NCBI RefSeq assembly: GCF_015223055.1
Contig: NZ_JADFBX010000014.1
Span: 84,774 to 148,773, forward strand
Reading direction: 5' to 3'
From: Pedobacter sp. MC2016-24
GTDB lineage: Bacteria; Bacteroidota; Bacteroidia; Sphingobacteriales; Sphingobacteriaceae
DNA length: 64,000 nt
Below are positions 34,428-44,000 of the stretch, piece after piece. Within the stretch, counting starts at the first letter, position 1. Every line of letters begins with the position of its first letter. The notes beneath the pieces are model-generated. The model had not been told where the DNA came from. It saw only the letters and a program-made list of their open reading frames with translations, and ran no database searches. Made by a program: the position numbers and the translations under genes.

Positions 34428-34463
34428 AAAAACCGCCTTTAACTAAATAGAGGCGGTTTTTCA
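34428..34463. terminator. Bidirectional terminator between PUL1 and the heparinase gene
   Basis: AAACCGCCT (34430-34438) pairs with AGGCGGTTT (34451-34459), with a T-run on the plus side and the matching A-run on the other, so it can act in both directions. Confidence 0.85.
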
Positions 34464-34480
34464 TGTAATCTATGCAATAG

Positions 34481-36460
34481 TTAAGGCATAGTTTTGGCTG
34501 CAAGATGTCGTGTATTTCCATCCACAACGATATTCATATCGAGGTTACCTTTTTCAAAATCATTAGCTGGATTGGGTTTGATACTGATTTTTGGTGTTTT
34601 ATTGCCTTCATAAGGATATGCGATGGAAATGAATACCTGTGTCTTGTCGTCATTTTTAGGTTTTTCAAATGCAAAAGCTGGTCTTTTCAATTCCTTGTTG
34701 TAAACGTAAGATACTTTCCCTTCCTCTTCAATAAGTGTAATCTTATCCATGTTCAGAGATTGAATCAAGAGGTTATTGCCATCGCTATAGCTGGTGTATA
34801 CTTTCTGTCCAGCCTGATCGAAAACAGCTTTACTATCTTCTCTCAACTGCCAGTGTACGGCCAGGTTTCCTTTCGCTTTACCGATTGCCTTATCAATAAT
34901 CAGGAAGTATTTCTGGTCAACAAACAACACACTGCGTTGGTGATCAAGATCAGTATAGCTTGGATTGCTGAAGGTTAATACATCCAGATTATTGCCAGTT
35001 TCCCATTTACCCTGTCTGGCCTTAGTAATCAGCATGTTTTGGTTGTCAAGCGTAAGCGTGCTGTGTATTTTTGTCTGACGGTACCAGTTCCGTTGTTTCA
35101 TGATGGCGTCGTCTCCGCTATATACAAATACACCGGCATCAGGCGTAAAATTTCTGCCTTTTACAAAAAGCTCAAAAGTTCCGTTATCCGGTTGGGCATG
35201 GAATTCTCCCGGCGGACTTGCCTTTACTACCATTACCGTTGCATCTTTATCCCATCCGCTTCTAAAGGTATAAAACCCGGCATTGCTTAGTGCTTTGGAT
35301 AAAAAATCGGGAGCTTTACCTTCTTTCCCCGCTGTAGCAAAATATTTTATTGCTTGGTTTGCAGGGAAAATCTTAGACCAACTTGCAAACTGCTTGATTC
35401 GGAAGTTTTTATCTATCAACCAGGAATCTCCAAACATCGGTGTATTGTAATCTGGGAGCGTAATGCTGATCAGCGCCATGACCATATTCTCTACGGTTTG
35501 TATATAAGACGCAGGAAATTCTTTTTCAAGATTGACACGTTTTGCAGATCCATAGGCCTTTAAGAAAATATCAATAGCTGCGACGTGATAAATAGGTGAT
35601 AGCTCAAATTGCATCCCGTCTGCATATACTTGTTTTTTAATTTCAGTATTGAGTACTTCTATGCCGCTTTGTCTCCATCTTGCTGAATTTTTAAACTCAG
35701 GAAAAGATACACCAGCAAATAAAGTACGTTGTGCTTCAAACAAACGATGGTTACCTTTTTCGGCGTAGTTTGAGGCTAGATAATCTGCCTGATGATGATA
35801 GCTCTTTAAAAATTCCATTAAAAAGACAGGCGTAAAGTTGGATGAGTTTACAAATAAATCAAATGTCGGCGGAAGACTCTGTACCCTGTCTGAAACCTCA
35901 AGAGGTCGCCATACAAATCTGTCGTTATCCTGCGACAGGCCTAATGGATTTTTTCTAACCCAATCGCTGTATTGGTAGATCCATTCTTTAGCATATTTTT
36001 CATCGGCTGTGGCATGGTAAACCAGAGCCATTGCCTGCCACCATTTAACGCGATGTAGCTGCCAGCGTACTTCATTATCTTTTACCGGCCACATTTGCCA
36101 GTTGATATCTTTGCCGTAGTCAAAATAACCATATCCTTTATGTGGTTGAAATTGGTGGACTAAAGCTTTGTCGGCCATTTCTTTTGTCGCCTGGTCAATT
36201 GGTTGGTGTATATCGGCAGGCTTTTCAGAATTGCTGAAATCCGGTTCTTTTGCCTTACATTTTTTTCGGTAGTAGGTCAGCAGTTCTTGAGCTGCGGCTT
36301 CATATTTACCTGCAGTATAAAGTGCATTTGTTTTTTCTAGTCCTGGATAGGCCAGGTTAATGTCCTCAAAGTTTTTTTGAGTGATATGGGCATCTTGCGC
36401 AATGGAATTTCCGCTACAAAAAGCAAAAATGGCCAGCAACACAATTTTTTTTAATTTCAT
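34481..36460 (-). CDS. hepC: Heparinase III / heparan-sulfate lyase (PL12)
   Basis: Cleaves the glycosidic bond of heparan sulfate by beta-elimination. 659 residues with signal peptide (IVLLAIFAFCSGNSIAQ). From memory of the Pedobacter heparinus enzyme, the similarity extends over the whole length: the alpha-toroid part (FQPHKGYGYFDYGKDINWQM, then VRWQLHRVKWWQAMALVYHA) and the beta-sandwich part (PPGEFHAQPDNGTFELFVKG). The residues known to be catalytic in that enzyme, Asn, Tyr and His, have counterparts here: Asn237 (KGNHRLFEAQ), Tyr291 (SPIYHVAA) and a His in GEFHAQPDNG. The gene is convergent with PUL1, separated by a shared terminator, and divergent from an MscS-type gene. Confidence 0.93.
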   Translation of the reverse strand: MKLKKIVLLAIFAFCSGNSIAQDAHITQKNFEDINLAYPGLEKTNALYTAGKYEAAAQELLTYYRKKCKAKEPDFSNSEKPADIHQPIDQATKEMADKALVHQFQPHKGYGYFDYGKDINWQMWPVKDNEVRWQLHRVKWWQAMALVYHATADEKYAKEWIYQYSDWVRKNPLGLSQDNDRFVWRPLEVSDRVQSLPPTFDLFVNSSNFTPVFLMEFLKSYHHQADYLASNYAEKGNHRLFEAQRTLFAGVSFPEFKNSARWRQSGIEVLNTEIKKQVYADGMQFELSPIYHVAAIDIFLKAYGSAKRVNLEKEFPASYIQTVENMVMALISITLPDYNTPMFGDSWLIDKNFRIKQFASWSKIFPANQAIKYFATAGKEGKAPDFLSKALSNAGFYTFRSGWDKDATVMVVKASPPGEFHAQPDNGTFELFVKGRNFTPDAGVFVYSGDDAIMKQRNWYRQTKIHSTLTLDNQNMLITKARQGKWETGNNLDVLTFSNPSYTDLDHQRSVLFVDQKYFLIIDKAIGKAKGNLAVHWQLREDSKAVFDQAGQKVYTSYSDGNNLLIQSLNMDKITLIEEEGKVSYVYNKELKRPAFAFEKPKNDDKTQVFISIAYPYEGNKTPKISIKPNPANDFEKGNLDMNIVVDGNTRHLAAKTMP

Positions 36461-36506
36461 CAGGTTCAGGTTTTTTAAATTTTAAAGCAATCGGGGTTTC
36501 AAGAAT

Positions 36507-36546
36507 TAAAGGTATGTACCGATTGTGTAACCGTGAAGGTACGGGC
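36507..36546 (-). promoter_or_regulatory. Predicted hepC promoter with upstream GCCCGTAC box
   Basis: On the minus strand a GCCCGTAC box (36546-36539) followed by CTTCA at the -33 position and TACCTTTA (36514-36507) as -7 box, 7 of 8 to TAnnTTTG. The predicted start is about 40 bases before the ATG. The -33 box is poor, which would fit an activator-dependent promoter. Confidence 0.38.
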
Positions 36547-36605
36547 CTTTATAAAAATAGGCTTTCAAAATTTTGTATAAATCTTTTAAAATTGGTGAAA
36601 TTTAT

Positions 36606-36647
36606 GCCCGTACACTTCAAAAGGTTATGAATTAGCTTATAGTTTTC
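36606..36647 (+). promoter_or_regulatory. Predicted mscS-like gene promoter with the same GCCCGTAC box
   Basis: GCCCGTAC at 36606-36613 followed by ACTTCA and, 26 bases after the box, TAGTTTTC at 36640-36647 (7 of 8). The layout mirrors the divergent hepC promoter, where the spacing is 24 bases. Confidence 0.38.
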
Positions 36648-36676
36648 CGTATTATTGGGTGTTAATCTGCAATCAA

Positions 36677-39172
36677 ATGACAATCCCGGGAAAAGTATGG
36701 TTTTTTGTTTTGTTTTACGCTTGTGTCTTTAATGGCCTAAGTTTACAGGCTCAAAAGCAGGATACATTGAATAAAACTACTGTAGCTGACAGTACGAAGT
36801 TAAATTTTGTAGCCAAAATGCAGGCTTTTGCTAAACGTTCTTCCCAATCAAGTGCCAGTGATTTTGAAGCCGACAAAGCTGCAATCAGTCAGATTAAAAC
36901 CTTTGATGAAATCAGACGAACGATGCAAAAAGCGAAGATCTATTTAAAGGGTAACCTCGATACGCCTGGTACGAAGGTAGAGTTGCAGGAAATTGAAAAA
37001 GATTTTATCATTGCTGGTGATGGTGTTTTTACTGATAAGGGCTCTGCCCAAACATTTCGGAATTTAACGGCCACTTCGAAGATTTTAAAAGAGCTATTGA
37101 ATAAGGCCAATCTTAGAAAAGCCAAACTGGACATTCGTCAGCAGGAGCTTAATAATTTCCGTTATCAGCTTGATTCTTTACTGAGTGTACCTGCATTGTT
37201 TAAATTTTCTACGGATTCGGTTACCCTGATGAAATACTTGCAGAAAATCAAGGTTATCTCTTATGAAACAACTCCTGTAGATTCAGCACTTAATCTTGCT
37301 GTGAATAACATCCAGGCTTTACTTAACCACGTGAACATGACCGCTTTTAAATTAGAAGGCAGTTTGGGGGAAATAGAGTCTTATCAAACAGATATGGCAG
37401 ATCATACGCTTAAAAGGGATTTTGACAACATCTGGGGGCCCGCAGGTAGTTACCGTTCCTTTGGGGAGATCATGGATTTTTCCAAAACCAAGGGTTTGTT
37501 GACACTTAGTTTCTATGCAGAGAATAATATTGGAAAATTGCTGTTACTGCTCATACTGACGCTGACTTCTTTCATTTACCTGCGTTCCCTAAAGAAAATT
37601 TACATTGAAGGTAATTTGCTAAAGCCTGATTTTGAAGGACAACTGGTGATTCGCTATCCCCTGCTTTCTGCCATATTACTGGTCATTAGTTTGTTTCAAT
37701 TCTTTTTGCAATCTCCTCCATTTATTTTAAACGTGATTTTATGGTCAATATCCTGTGTTTGTCTGAGTTTCATTTTTAAAAGTTATATCAGCAAACACTG
37801 GATGCGAATCTGGTTGTTAATGGTGTTCCTGTTCTTGATGGCAGGTATTGGTAACCTGATATTACAGGCCTCCAGACTGGAACGTTGGATCATGCTGGGC
37901 ATTTCTGTAGCCGGAGTAATCTTAGGGTTATTCAGTTTTGGTAAAAAGCATCGGGATGAACTTCGTGAAAAGTGGATTCTCTGGTCTATTGGTCTGATGA
38001 CGGTTCTGGAGCTGGCCGCTGTTTTAACCAATATATTCGGTAGATACAATTTAGCCAAAACGTTATTCATCAGTGGTTTCTTAAACGTCGTAATTGCTAT
38101 CCTATTTCTTTGGGCAGTGCGCCTGATCAATGAAGGTCTTTTACTGGCTTTCCAGGTATATTCAGGACAGGATAAAAAACTGTTTTATCTCAATTTTGAA
38201 CGGGTAGGAACAAAAGCACCAAATTTTTTTTACGTATTTTTAGTTTTTGGCTGGCTGGTGCTTTTTGGCCGTAATTTTCCTGCTTATGACCATCTGTCTA
38301 AACCGTTTTTAGAATTTTTTAGTGCGGAACGGACATTGGGTGATTATACGTTCAGTATTACCAATCTATTGTTGTTTATAGCCATTATGGCCATTTCGGT
38401 TGTAATATCTAAAATCGTATCCTTTTTTGCTTCGGATAAGCACCTCGTCAATACAACAGAGAATAAGAACGAACGTCGCGGTATTGGCAGTTGGTTATTA
38501 TTGGTCCGGATATCAATTTTATGCATCGGATTATTTCTGGCTATTGCCGCAGCTGGAATCCCTGTTGATCGAATTACCATCGTTTTAGGCGCACTTGGTG
38601 TGGGTATTGGCTTTGGCTTGCAAACATTGGTGAATAATCTGGTAAGCGGGTTAATTATCGCTTTTGAAAAACCTGTCAACGTGGGTGATATTGTAGATGT
38701 GGATGGACAAGGTGGAACGATGAAGTCAATCGGTTTTCGAAGTAGCGTCATCGCTACCTGGGATGGTGCTGATGTGGTGATGCCGAATGGTGATTTACTC
38801 AATGCCCATCTGGTTAACTGGTCACTGGGCGGGAATCGGAAACGCATATCAATCATGATCGGCATTGCTTATGATGCTGATCTGGAAAAGACAAGAAAGA
38901 TCCTGACTGAAATTTTAAATGCGGATCAGCGGATTCGTAAAAGCCCCGCGGCTGTTGTGCAGTTTGAACAACTCGGAGAGAGCACAATTGATCTGAAAGT
39001 TTACTTCTGGCCCAAACATTTCGGTGAAGCTTATGCTGTAAGAAATGACCTCATCATGGGTATTGTAGCCGCTTTCAAAGAAAATGGAATTGATATACCG
39101 TTTCCACAACACGATATCCATATCCATAATCATGATGAAGGCCGGCTGAACAAAGAAAGACCAACTACTTAG
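36677..39172 (+). CDS. Large MscS/MscK-type mechanosensitive ion channel
   Basis: 831 residues from the ATG at 36677 (a GTG at 36659 would add six). A signal peptide (VWFFVLFYACVFNGLSLQAQ) is followed by a periplasmic helical domain of about 250 residues, then about eleven predicted membrane helices and the MscS core: ITIVLGALGVGIGFGLQTLV as pore helix, the beta domain KPVNVGDIVDVDGQGGTMKS, and VVMPNGDLLNAHLVNWSLGG. The C-terminus is short and soluble. Its length and N-terminal part are like MscK. Such channels release solutes under osmotic shock. Sharing a box with hepC suggests co-regulation, perhaps for osmotic protection during polyanion use (inference). Confidence 0.92.
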   Translation: MTIPGKVWFFVLFYACVFNGLSLQAQKQDTLNKTTVADSTKLNFVAKMQAFAKRSSQSSASDFEADKAAISQIKTFDEIRRTMQKAKIYLKGNLDTPGTKVELQEIEKDFIIAGDGVFTDKGSAQTFRNLTATSKILKELLNKANLRKAKLDIRQQELNNFRYQLDSLLSVPALFKFSTDSVTLMKYLQKIKVISYETTPVDSALNLAVNNIQALLNHVNMTAFKLEGSLGEIESYQTDMADHTLKRDFDNIWGPAGSYRSFGEIMDFSKTKGLLTLSFYAENNIGKLLLLLILTLTSFIYLRSLKKIYIEGNLLKPDFEGQLVIRYPLLSAILLVISLFQFFLQSPPFILNVILWSISCVCLSFIFKSYISKHWMRIWLLMVFLFLMAGIGNLILQASRLERWIMLGISVAGVILGLFSFGKKHRDELREKWILWSIGLMTVLELAAVLTNIFGRYNLAKTLFISGFLNVVIAILFLWAVRLINEGLLLAFQVYSGQDKKLFYLNFERVGTKAPNFFYVFLVFGWLVLFGRNFPAYDHLSKPFLEFFSAERTLGDYTFSITNLLLFIAIMAISVVISKIVSFFASDKHLVNTTENKNERRGIGSWLLLVRISILCIGLFLAIAAAGIPVDRITIVLGALGVGIGFGLQTLVNNLVSGLIIAFEKPVNVGDIVDVDGQGGTMKSIGFRSSVIATWDGADVVMPNGDLLNAHLVNWSLGGNRKRISIMIGIAYDADLEKTRKILTEILNADQRIRKSPAAVVQFEQLGESTIDLKVYFWPKHFGEAYAVRNDLIMGIVAAFKENGIDIPFPQHDIHIHNHDEGRLNKERPTT

Positions 39173-39242
39173 TTTTTTACTCATTAGGTTGGAGGTTTCA
39201 GAAATAGTGGGCAACAGATTCTTCAACCTCCCGTCATTTGAT

Positions 39243-39273
39243 TTTGTGTTTTAAACACTTATCAATATATTTA
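39243..39273 (+). promoter_or_regulatory. Promoter of the PUL2 sigma factor gene
   Basis: TTTG (39243-39246), a 19-base spacer and TATATTTA (39266-39273, 7 of 8 to TAnnTTTG), giving a transcription start about 17 bases before the ATG at 39296. Confidence 0.58.
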
Positions 39274-39295
39274 ACTTTCACATTAATTAAATTTA

Positions 39296-39838
39296 ATGGA
39301 GCAGGATGACCAAATACTTCTGAATGAACTGAAAAGTGGAAGCCCTTCTGCTTATGAGCGTGTATTTAAGAAGTATTATAAAATGCTGGTCGCTAAAGCC
39401 TATTTCGTTCTTGAGGATGAGATGGAAGCAGAGGATCTAGTGCAGAACCTCTTCGTCACGATGTGGCAAAAATCACACTTTATTTCCATAAAAACATCGC
39501 TGAAGTCTTATCTGTATGGCGCGATCCACAACCAGTGTATGATGGTTATACGGGACAGGAAAGTTGCCGATAAGCGAATGAATAGCTATAAAGAGGTCCT
39601 GGCTGGAGATGAGTATGACGAGGAAGGCGAGGTTGAAGATGAGGCCTCTCAAGGCCGCCTGGATCTGGCTTTCCAGGAACTTCCACTCCAGCGTCAACGG
39701 GCCTTTAAGCTGGTATATGTAGAAGATAAAAAATATAAGGAAGCTGCGGAGGAAATGGGCCTTTCGGTGAATTCAATAAAGACCCATTTGAAACTTGCGG
39801 TGAAAGCCTTAAAAGATAAACTCATAAAATTTAAATGA
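39296..39838 (+). CDS. RNA polymerase ECF sigma-70 factor (PUL2)
   Basis: 180 residues. Region 2 (SAYERVFKKYYKMLVAKAYF, then EDEMEAEDLVQNLFVTMWQK) and region 4 with helix-turn-helix (LPLQRQRAFKLVYVEDKKYK, then EAAEEMGLSVNSIKTHLKLA) are intact. An acidic linker (DEYDEEGEVEDEA) lies between. It has its own well-matched promoter. fecR starts 43 bases later. Confidence 0.94.
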   Translation: MEQDDQILLNELKSGSPSAYERVFKKYYKMLVAKAYFVLEDEMEAEDLVQNLFVTMWQKSHFISIKTSLKSYLYGAIHNQCMMVIRDRKVADKRMNSYKEVLAGDEYDEEGEVEDEASQGRLDLAFQELPLQRQRAFKLVYVEDKKYKEAAEEMGLSVNSIKTHLKLAVKALKDKLIKFK

Positions 39839-39881
39839 TTCATTCACCCAATCGAAGGATAAATGACTCTTAGAGCTGAAG

Positions 39882-41009
39882 ATGATAGAAAACAAGGAAT
39901 ATATAGAAGCACTGTTGTTTGAGAAAATTACGGGTACGATTAGTGAGGAAGAGAACCTTGTTGTCGAAAATGCCATTTTGCAGGATGCGGAGACGCGTGC
40001 ATTATGGGAAAGGCTGCAATCGAAAATGAACCAGACTGTGGCCCGCAATTTTATCTCAGGATTGGATCAGAACCTTGCCTGGGCGCATACGGCTGAAATG
40101 ATCCAGAAAAAACCGAAACCTTATGTTCAGCGTTTGAGCAGGCAAATTGCGGGCATTGCTGCGGTGCTGGCCTTAGTTCTGCCCTTAGGCTGGTATTTTT
40201 TTAGCCATCGTTCCACCGAGCTAAAGGAAAGGCAAATGTATACGGCAAAGGAAATTTATCTGAAAACCGATGAGGGGGATTTAATACCAATGGGGAAACC
40301 ACAGGACATCACTATCGGATCGGCCAAATTAAATGCTACGGCTGAAGCCTTAAATTCGCAGGCTACGTCCGGGGCATCGGATAGCTGGGCGACGGTAGTG
40401 GTACCCAGTACCAAAGATTACAAAATCACTTTAGCTGATGGAACGGTTGTCTGGATGAATTCGGCGTCCAGCCTGAAGTTTCCTTTGAGCTTTGGAAAGG
40501 GGGAAAGAGCGGTTTTTCTCAAAGGGGAAGCCTATTTCGATGTCACCAGGAATCCAGCTCAGCAATTTATAGTGCATACTGATTATGCGGACATTAAGGT
40601 GCATGGGACAAGTTTTAACGTCCATGCCTATGACGAAGGGGCTTTCTCTACAGCTCTGGTTGAGGGCTCCGTATCGGCATTGAGACAAGGGCAGGAGCTC
40701 CGTATAAGTCCTGGCCAGAAAGCCTTTGTGCTGAACAATAATTTGGACAAGATGACATTTGACCCTTCGGAGGAGCTGGCTTGGATGAAAGGGGTGTATA
40801 CCTTTCATAACCGTTCCTTAGCGGAAATAGCGCCTGTGATCAGCCGCTGGTTTGATGTAAAAGTAGAATGGGCACAGGCAAGTGTAGCAAATCAGACTTT
40901 TACCGGTGAAATTGACAGACAGCTTCCTTTAGCTGTTGTCCTATCGAATCTACGGCTTGCTTCGGGCATTCGGGCCGACATTAAAAATGGGGTGCTGACT
41001 TTTAAATAA
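39882..41009 (+). CDS. FecR-family anti-sigma factor (PUL2)
   Basis: 375 residues with an N-terminal sigma-binding region, a membrane helix (IAGIAAVLALVLPLGWYFF, about 88-106), a periplasmic FecR domain (YKITLADGTVVWMNSASSLK, then FLKGEAYFDVTRNPAQQFIV) and a DUF4974-like C-terminal domain (RSLAEIAPVISRWFDVKVEW). It is expected to hold the PUL2 sigma factor inactive until SusC signals. The spacer to susC is short (77 bases) and holds no counterpart of the hairpin seen in the other two loci. Confidence 0.94.
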   Translation: MIENKEYIEALLFEKITGTISEEENLVVENAILQDAETRALWERLQSKMNQTVARNFISGLDQNLAWAHTAEMIQKKPKPYVQRLSRQIAGIAAVLALVLPLGWYFFSHRSTELKERQMYTAKEIYLKTDEGDLIPMGKPQDITIGSAKLNATAEALNSQATSGASDSWATVVVPSTKDYKITLADGTVVWMNSASSLKFPLSFGKGERAVFLKGEAYFDVTRNPAQQFIVHTDYADIKVHGTSFNVHAYDEGAFSTALVEGSVSALRQGQELRISPGQKAFVLNNNLDKMTFDPSEELAWMKGVYTFHNRSLAEIAPVISRWFDVKVEWAQASVANQTFTGEIDRQLPLAVVLSNLRLASGIRADIKNGVLTFK

Positions 41010-41086
41010 TTTTTTTTCAAAAAGCCTTCACCCATTTCCAGCCCAGTTGCATCTCTTAAGCAAACCATTTATAAACTTTTGAATGT

Positions 41087-44000
41087 ATGCTTAAAAAACT
41101 TACCAGAATTGGCCGGATTTTACTTCCTGTCATTTTTATGTTGCATGTATTGTCGCCCATCTACGCAAAAACGCAACCGATCGTCAGGCTCAATGTGAAA
41201 GGTAAGAACATCAGCCTTGCCACATTGTTTAAAGCCATCAAAAGCCAGACCGGGCTCACCGTGTTCTACAGCAATAAACTATTGGACGATACCGAAAAAA
41301 TATCGATCAATGTAGAACAGGCTGAACTTGCAGAAGTACTCAGGCTGGCGCTCAAGGGAAGAAAACTGGATTGGCTCATCAAGGAAAAATACATCATCCT
41401 TCAAAAAGAAAATCCACTGGCGGAGCCTGGAGAAGCAAAATCAACAGAGCATGAAAGAATATTGTTCCAGCAGATCAAAGGGCTGGTGACGGATGCTGAA
41501 GGCAATGGGATCCCCGGCGTAGGTGTCAAGATCAAAGGTGCCTCCAGAGGTGTTGTGACCGATAAGGATGGCCGTTACATGATTGAAGCAGAAGCCGGTG
41601 ATGTGCTGGTGTTTTCCTATGTAGGCTATGTTACCCGGGAAATTCCAGCAGGTTCCCAAAGCACGGTCAACGTCAAACTGGAGATCGAGGATGCGAGCTT
41701 GAATGAAGTTGTGGTCGTTGGTTATGGCACACAGAAAAAAGTGAACCTTACCGGTGCGGTGAGCCAGGTAACGGGGAAAGATCTCGTCGCCCGGCCGATG
41801 GGCCAGACTTCCGCAGCCCTGCAGGGAATGGCACCTGGTGTTACGGTTAAGCAGAGTTCCGGACGCCCGGGGGGAGATGGTGGGAATATCCGTATCCGTG
41901 GTATCGGAACCATAGGCGTGGCCGATCCGCTGGTTATGATCGACGGGATAGAAGGCTCGATCAATAACATAGATCCCAATCTGATTGAGTCGATCTCTAT
42001 CCTTAAAGATGCGGCATCTTCTTCCATCTATGGATCCAGAGCTGCCAATGGCGTGATCCTGGTTACGACAAAGCGGGCAACTGCCGATCAGATCAATATC
42101 TCTTACAACAATTATATCGGCTGGCAGGACCCTACCAATATGCCTAAACTGGTCAATTCGCTAGACTATATGCTGCTGCTCAACGAAGCCTATACGAATA
42201 CAGGACGGACACCATTATATTCGGCCGCGCTGATTGAAGAATTTCGTCAGCAAGGCGGCAGGAATTCAGATCAATATCCGAATACCGACTGGCAGAAGGA
42301 AACCCTGACGGGTTCTGGTCTGCAGCAAAGCCATTTCCTGACCATTGAGGGGGGAACACAGAAAGTTAAGATGTTAGGCTCTTTCGGACTCTTTGATCAA
42401 AAAGGCCTGATTCAAAATTCTGGATTCAAGCGTTATACGATCCGAAACAATGCAGATGTCAAGTTTTCTGATAAACTAAAAGCCAGGGTCGATCTTCAGT
42501 TTGTCAACGCAGTCACTACTGATCCGGCAGCGGGTTCCGGTGAAATTTTTCAATGGATGAACGGTATTCCTGCCAATCAAATCGGTGTGAATGAAAGCGG
42601 ACAATGGGGTGTGGGCTGGAATGGTGTGAATCCGATCTCTGCGACTAAGGATGGAGGAACGAACCGGACCAGGGGGCCTTTTGGGAGTCTCAATGCAACT
42701 GTGAATTACAAGCCACTGGAATGGCTGGAGGCGGAAGTAGCCTACTCACCTAAATATGCACTGTCCTCGACAAAAAACTTCAGAAAAGCGATACAGTCTT
42801 ATTTACCTAACGGAAGCACCAGTTTTTTGACGCCGGCATTGACCGCGTTGACTGAAGGCAAAAGCGAGTCCTTTTATAACAATATGCGGGCAACATTGAC
42901 CGCAAGCAAAAATTTTGATGAGCATAATTTGAAGTTGCTGCTTGGTGCATCTAGGGAAGACTATTATAATGAATGGACTTCAGCATCACGCGATACTTAT
43001 ATTTTGCCTCAGTACCCGGTTTTAAATGGTGGTTCGGCAGTGAACCAGCAGGCTAATGGAAGTGCGGAGGAATGGGCTTTACAATCCTTATTCAGCAGGC
43101 TCAATTACACGTGGAAAGGTAAATACCTGTTAGAGGTGAATGCCCGCTACGATGGCTCTTCTCGTTTTTCTGAAGGGAATAAGTATGGCTTTTTTCCTTC
43201 CGCTTCTGCAGGATGGCGGATTTCTGAAGAAAGTTTTATGTCTGGTTTAAAAGGAACGATCAATGATGCCAAAATACGGGTGTCATGGGGTAGGTTGGGC
43301 AACCAGCAGATTGTCGGTACCTATCCCTCTGTTACGACCTTGTTATTGGAGTCTACTGCTATGGGTAAGCAAATTGTCAATACAGCGGCGCTCAATTCAC
43401 TTGCCAATAAGAACATTTCCTGGGAAACCACAGAAGAAAAAAACATCGGTATAGATTTAACACTGTTCAAAAACTTTAGTGTAACAGCAGATTATTACCG
43501 TCGCCGTACCCGTGATATCCTTCTGGAACTAGACGTACCACTGATTATTGGGCTAAACAAACCTTTCCAAAATGCGGGCACTGTAGACAATAATGGCTGG
43601 GAACTCGGCCTTGCGTATAAAGGAAATCTAAAAGATTTCAACTACAACCTTAGCTTCAACCTGTCCGATGTGAAGAATACGGTTGTCGACCTTAAGGGTA
43701 TCAATCTTTCCAATTTAACTGTAAACCGGGAAGGTTATTCGATTTCTTCTCTGTTTGGCTATGAGGCTCAAGGCTATTTTGCCTCTGACGCAGAGGTGGC
43801 TGCCCATGCCACACAATTTGGCGCGGTGAAGGCCGGCGACATCAGGTATAAGGATCAAAATGGCGATGGCCTGATCAATGAAAGTGACAAGGTCATCATT
43901 GGCAGTACCATCCCAAGGCTTACTTTCGCGGCTAACCTGGCTGCCGCTTACAAAGGTTTCGACCTTTCTGTCCTTTTGCAGGGTGTGGGCAAAGCCAATG

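Noticed and set aside
38344..38865. 173-codon frame on the minus strand inside the MscS-type gene
   Set aside because: Opposite the conserved MscS pore and beta domain; no recognisable motif and no promoter.
39180..39240. Terminator hairpin after the MscS-type gene
   Set aside because: Only six to seven weakly placed pairs with a long loop and no T-run.
41010..41086. A third copy of the leader hairpin before PUL2 susC
   Set aside because: The spacer has an AAAAAGCC stretch like the other two but no pairing partner and no GTG-loop-CAC element.
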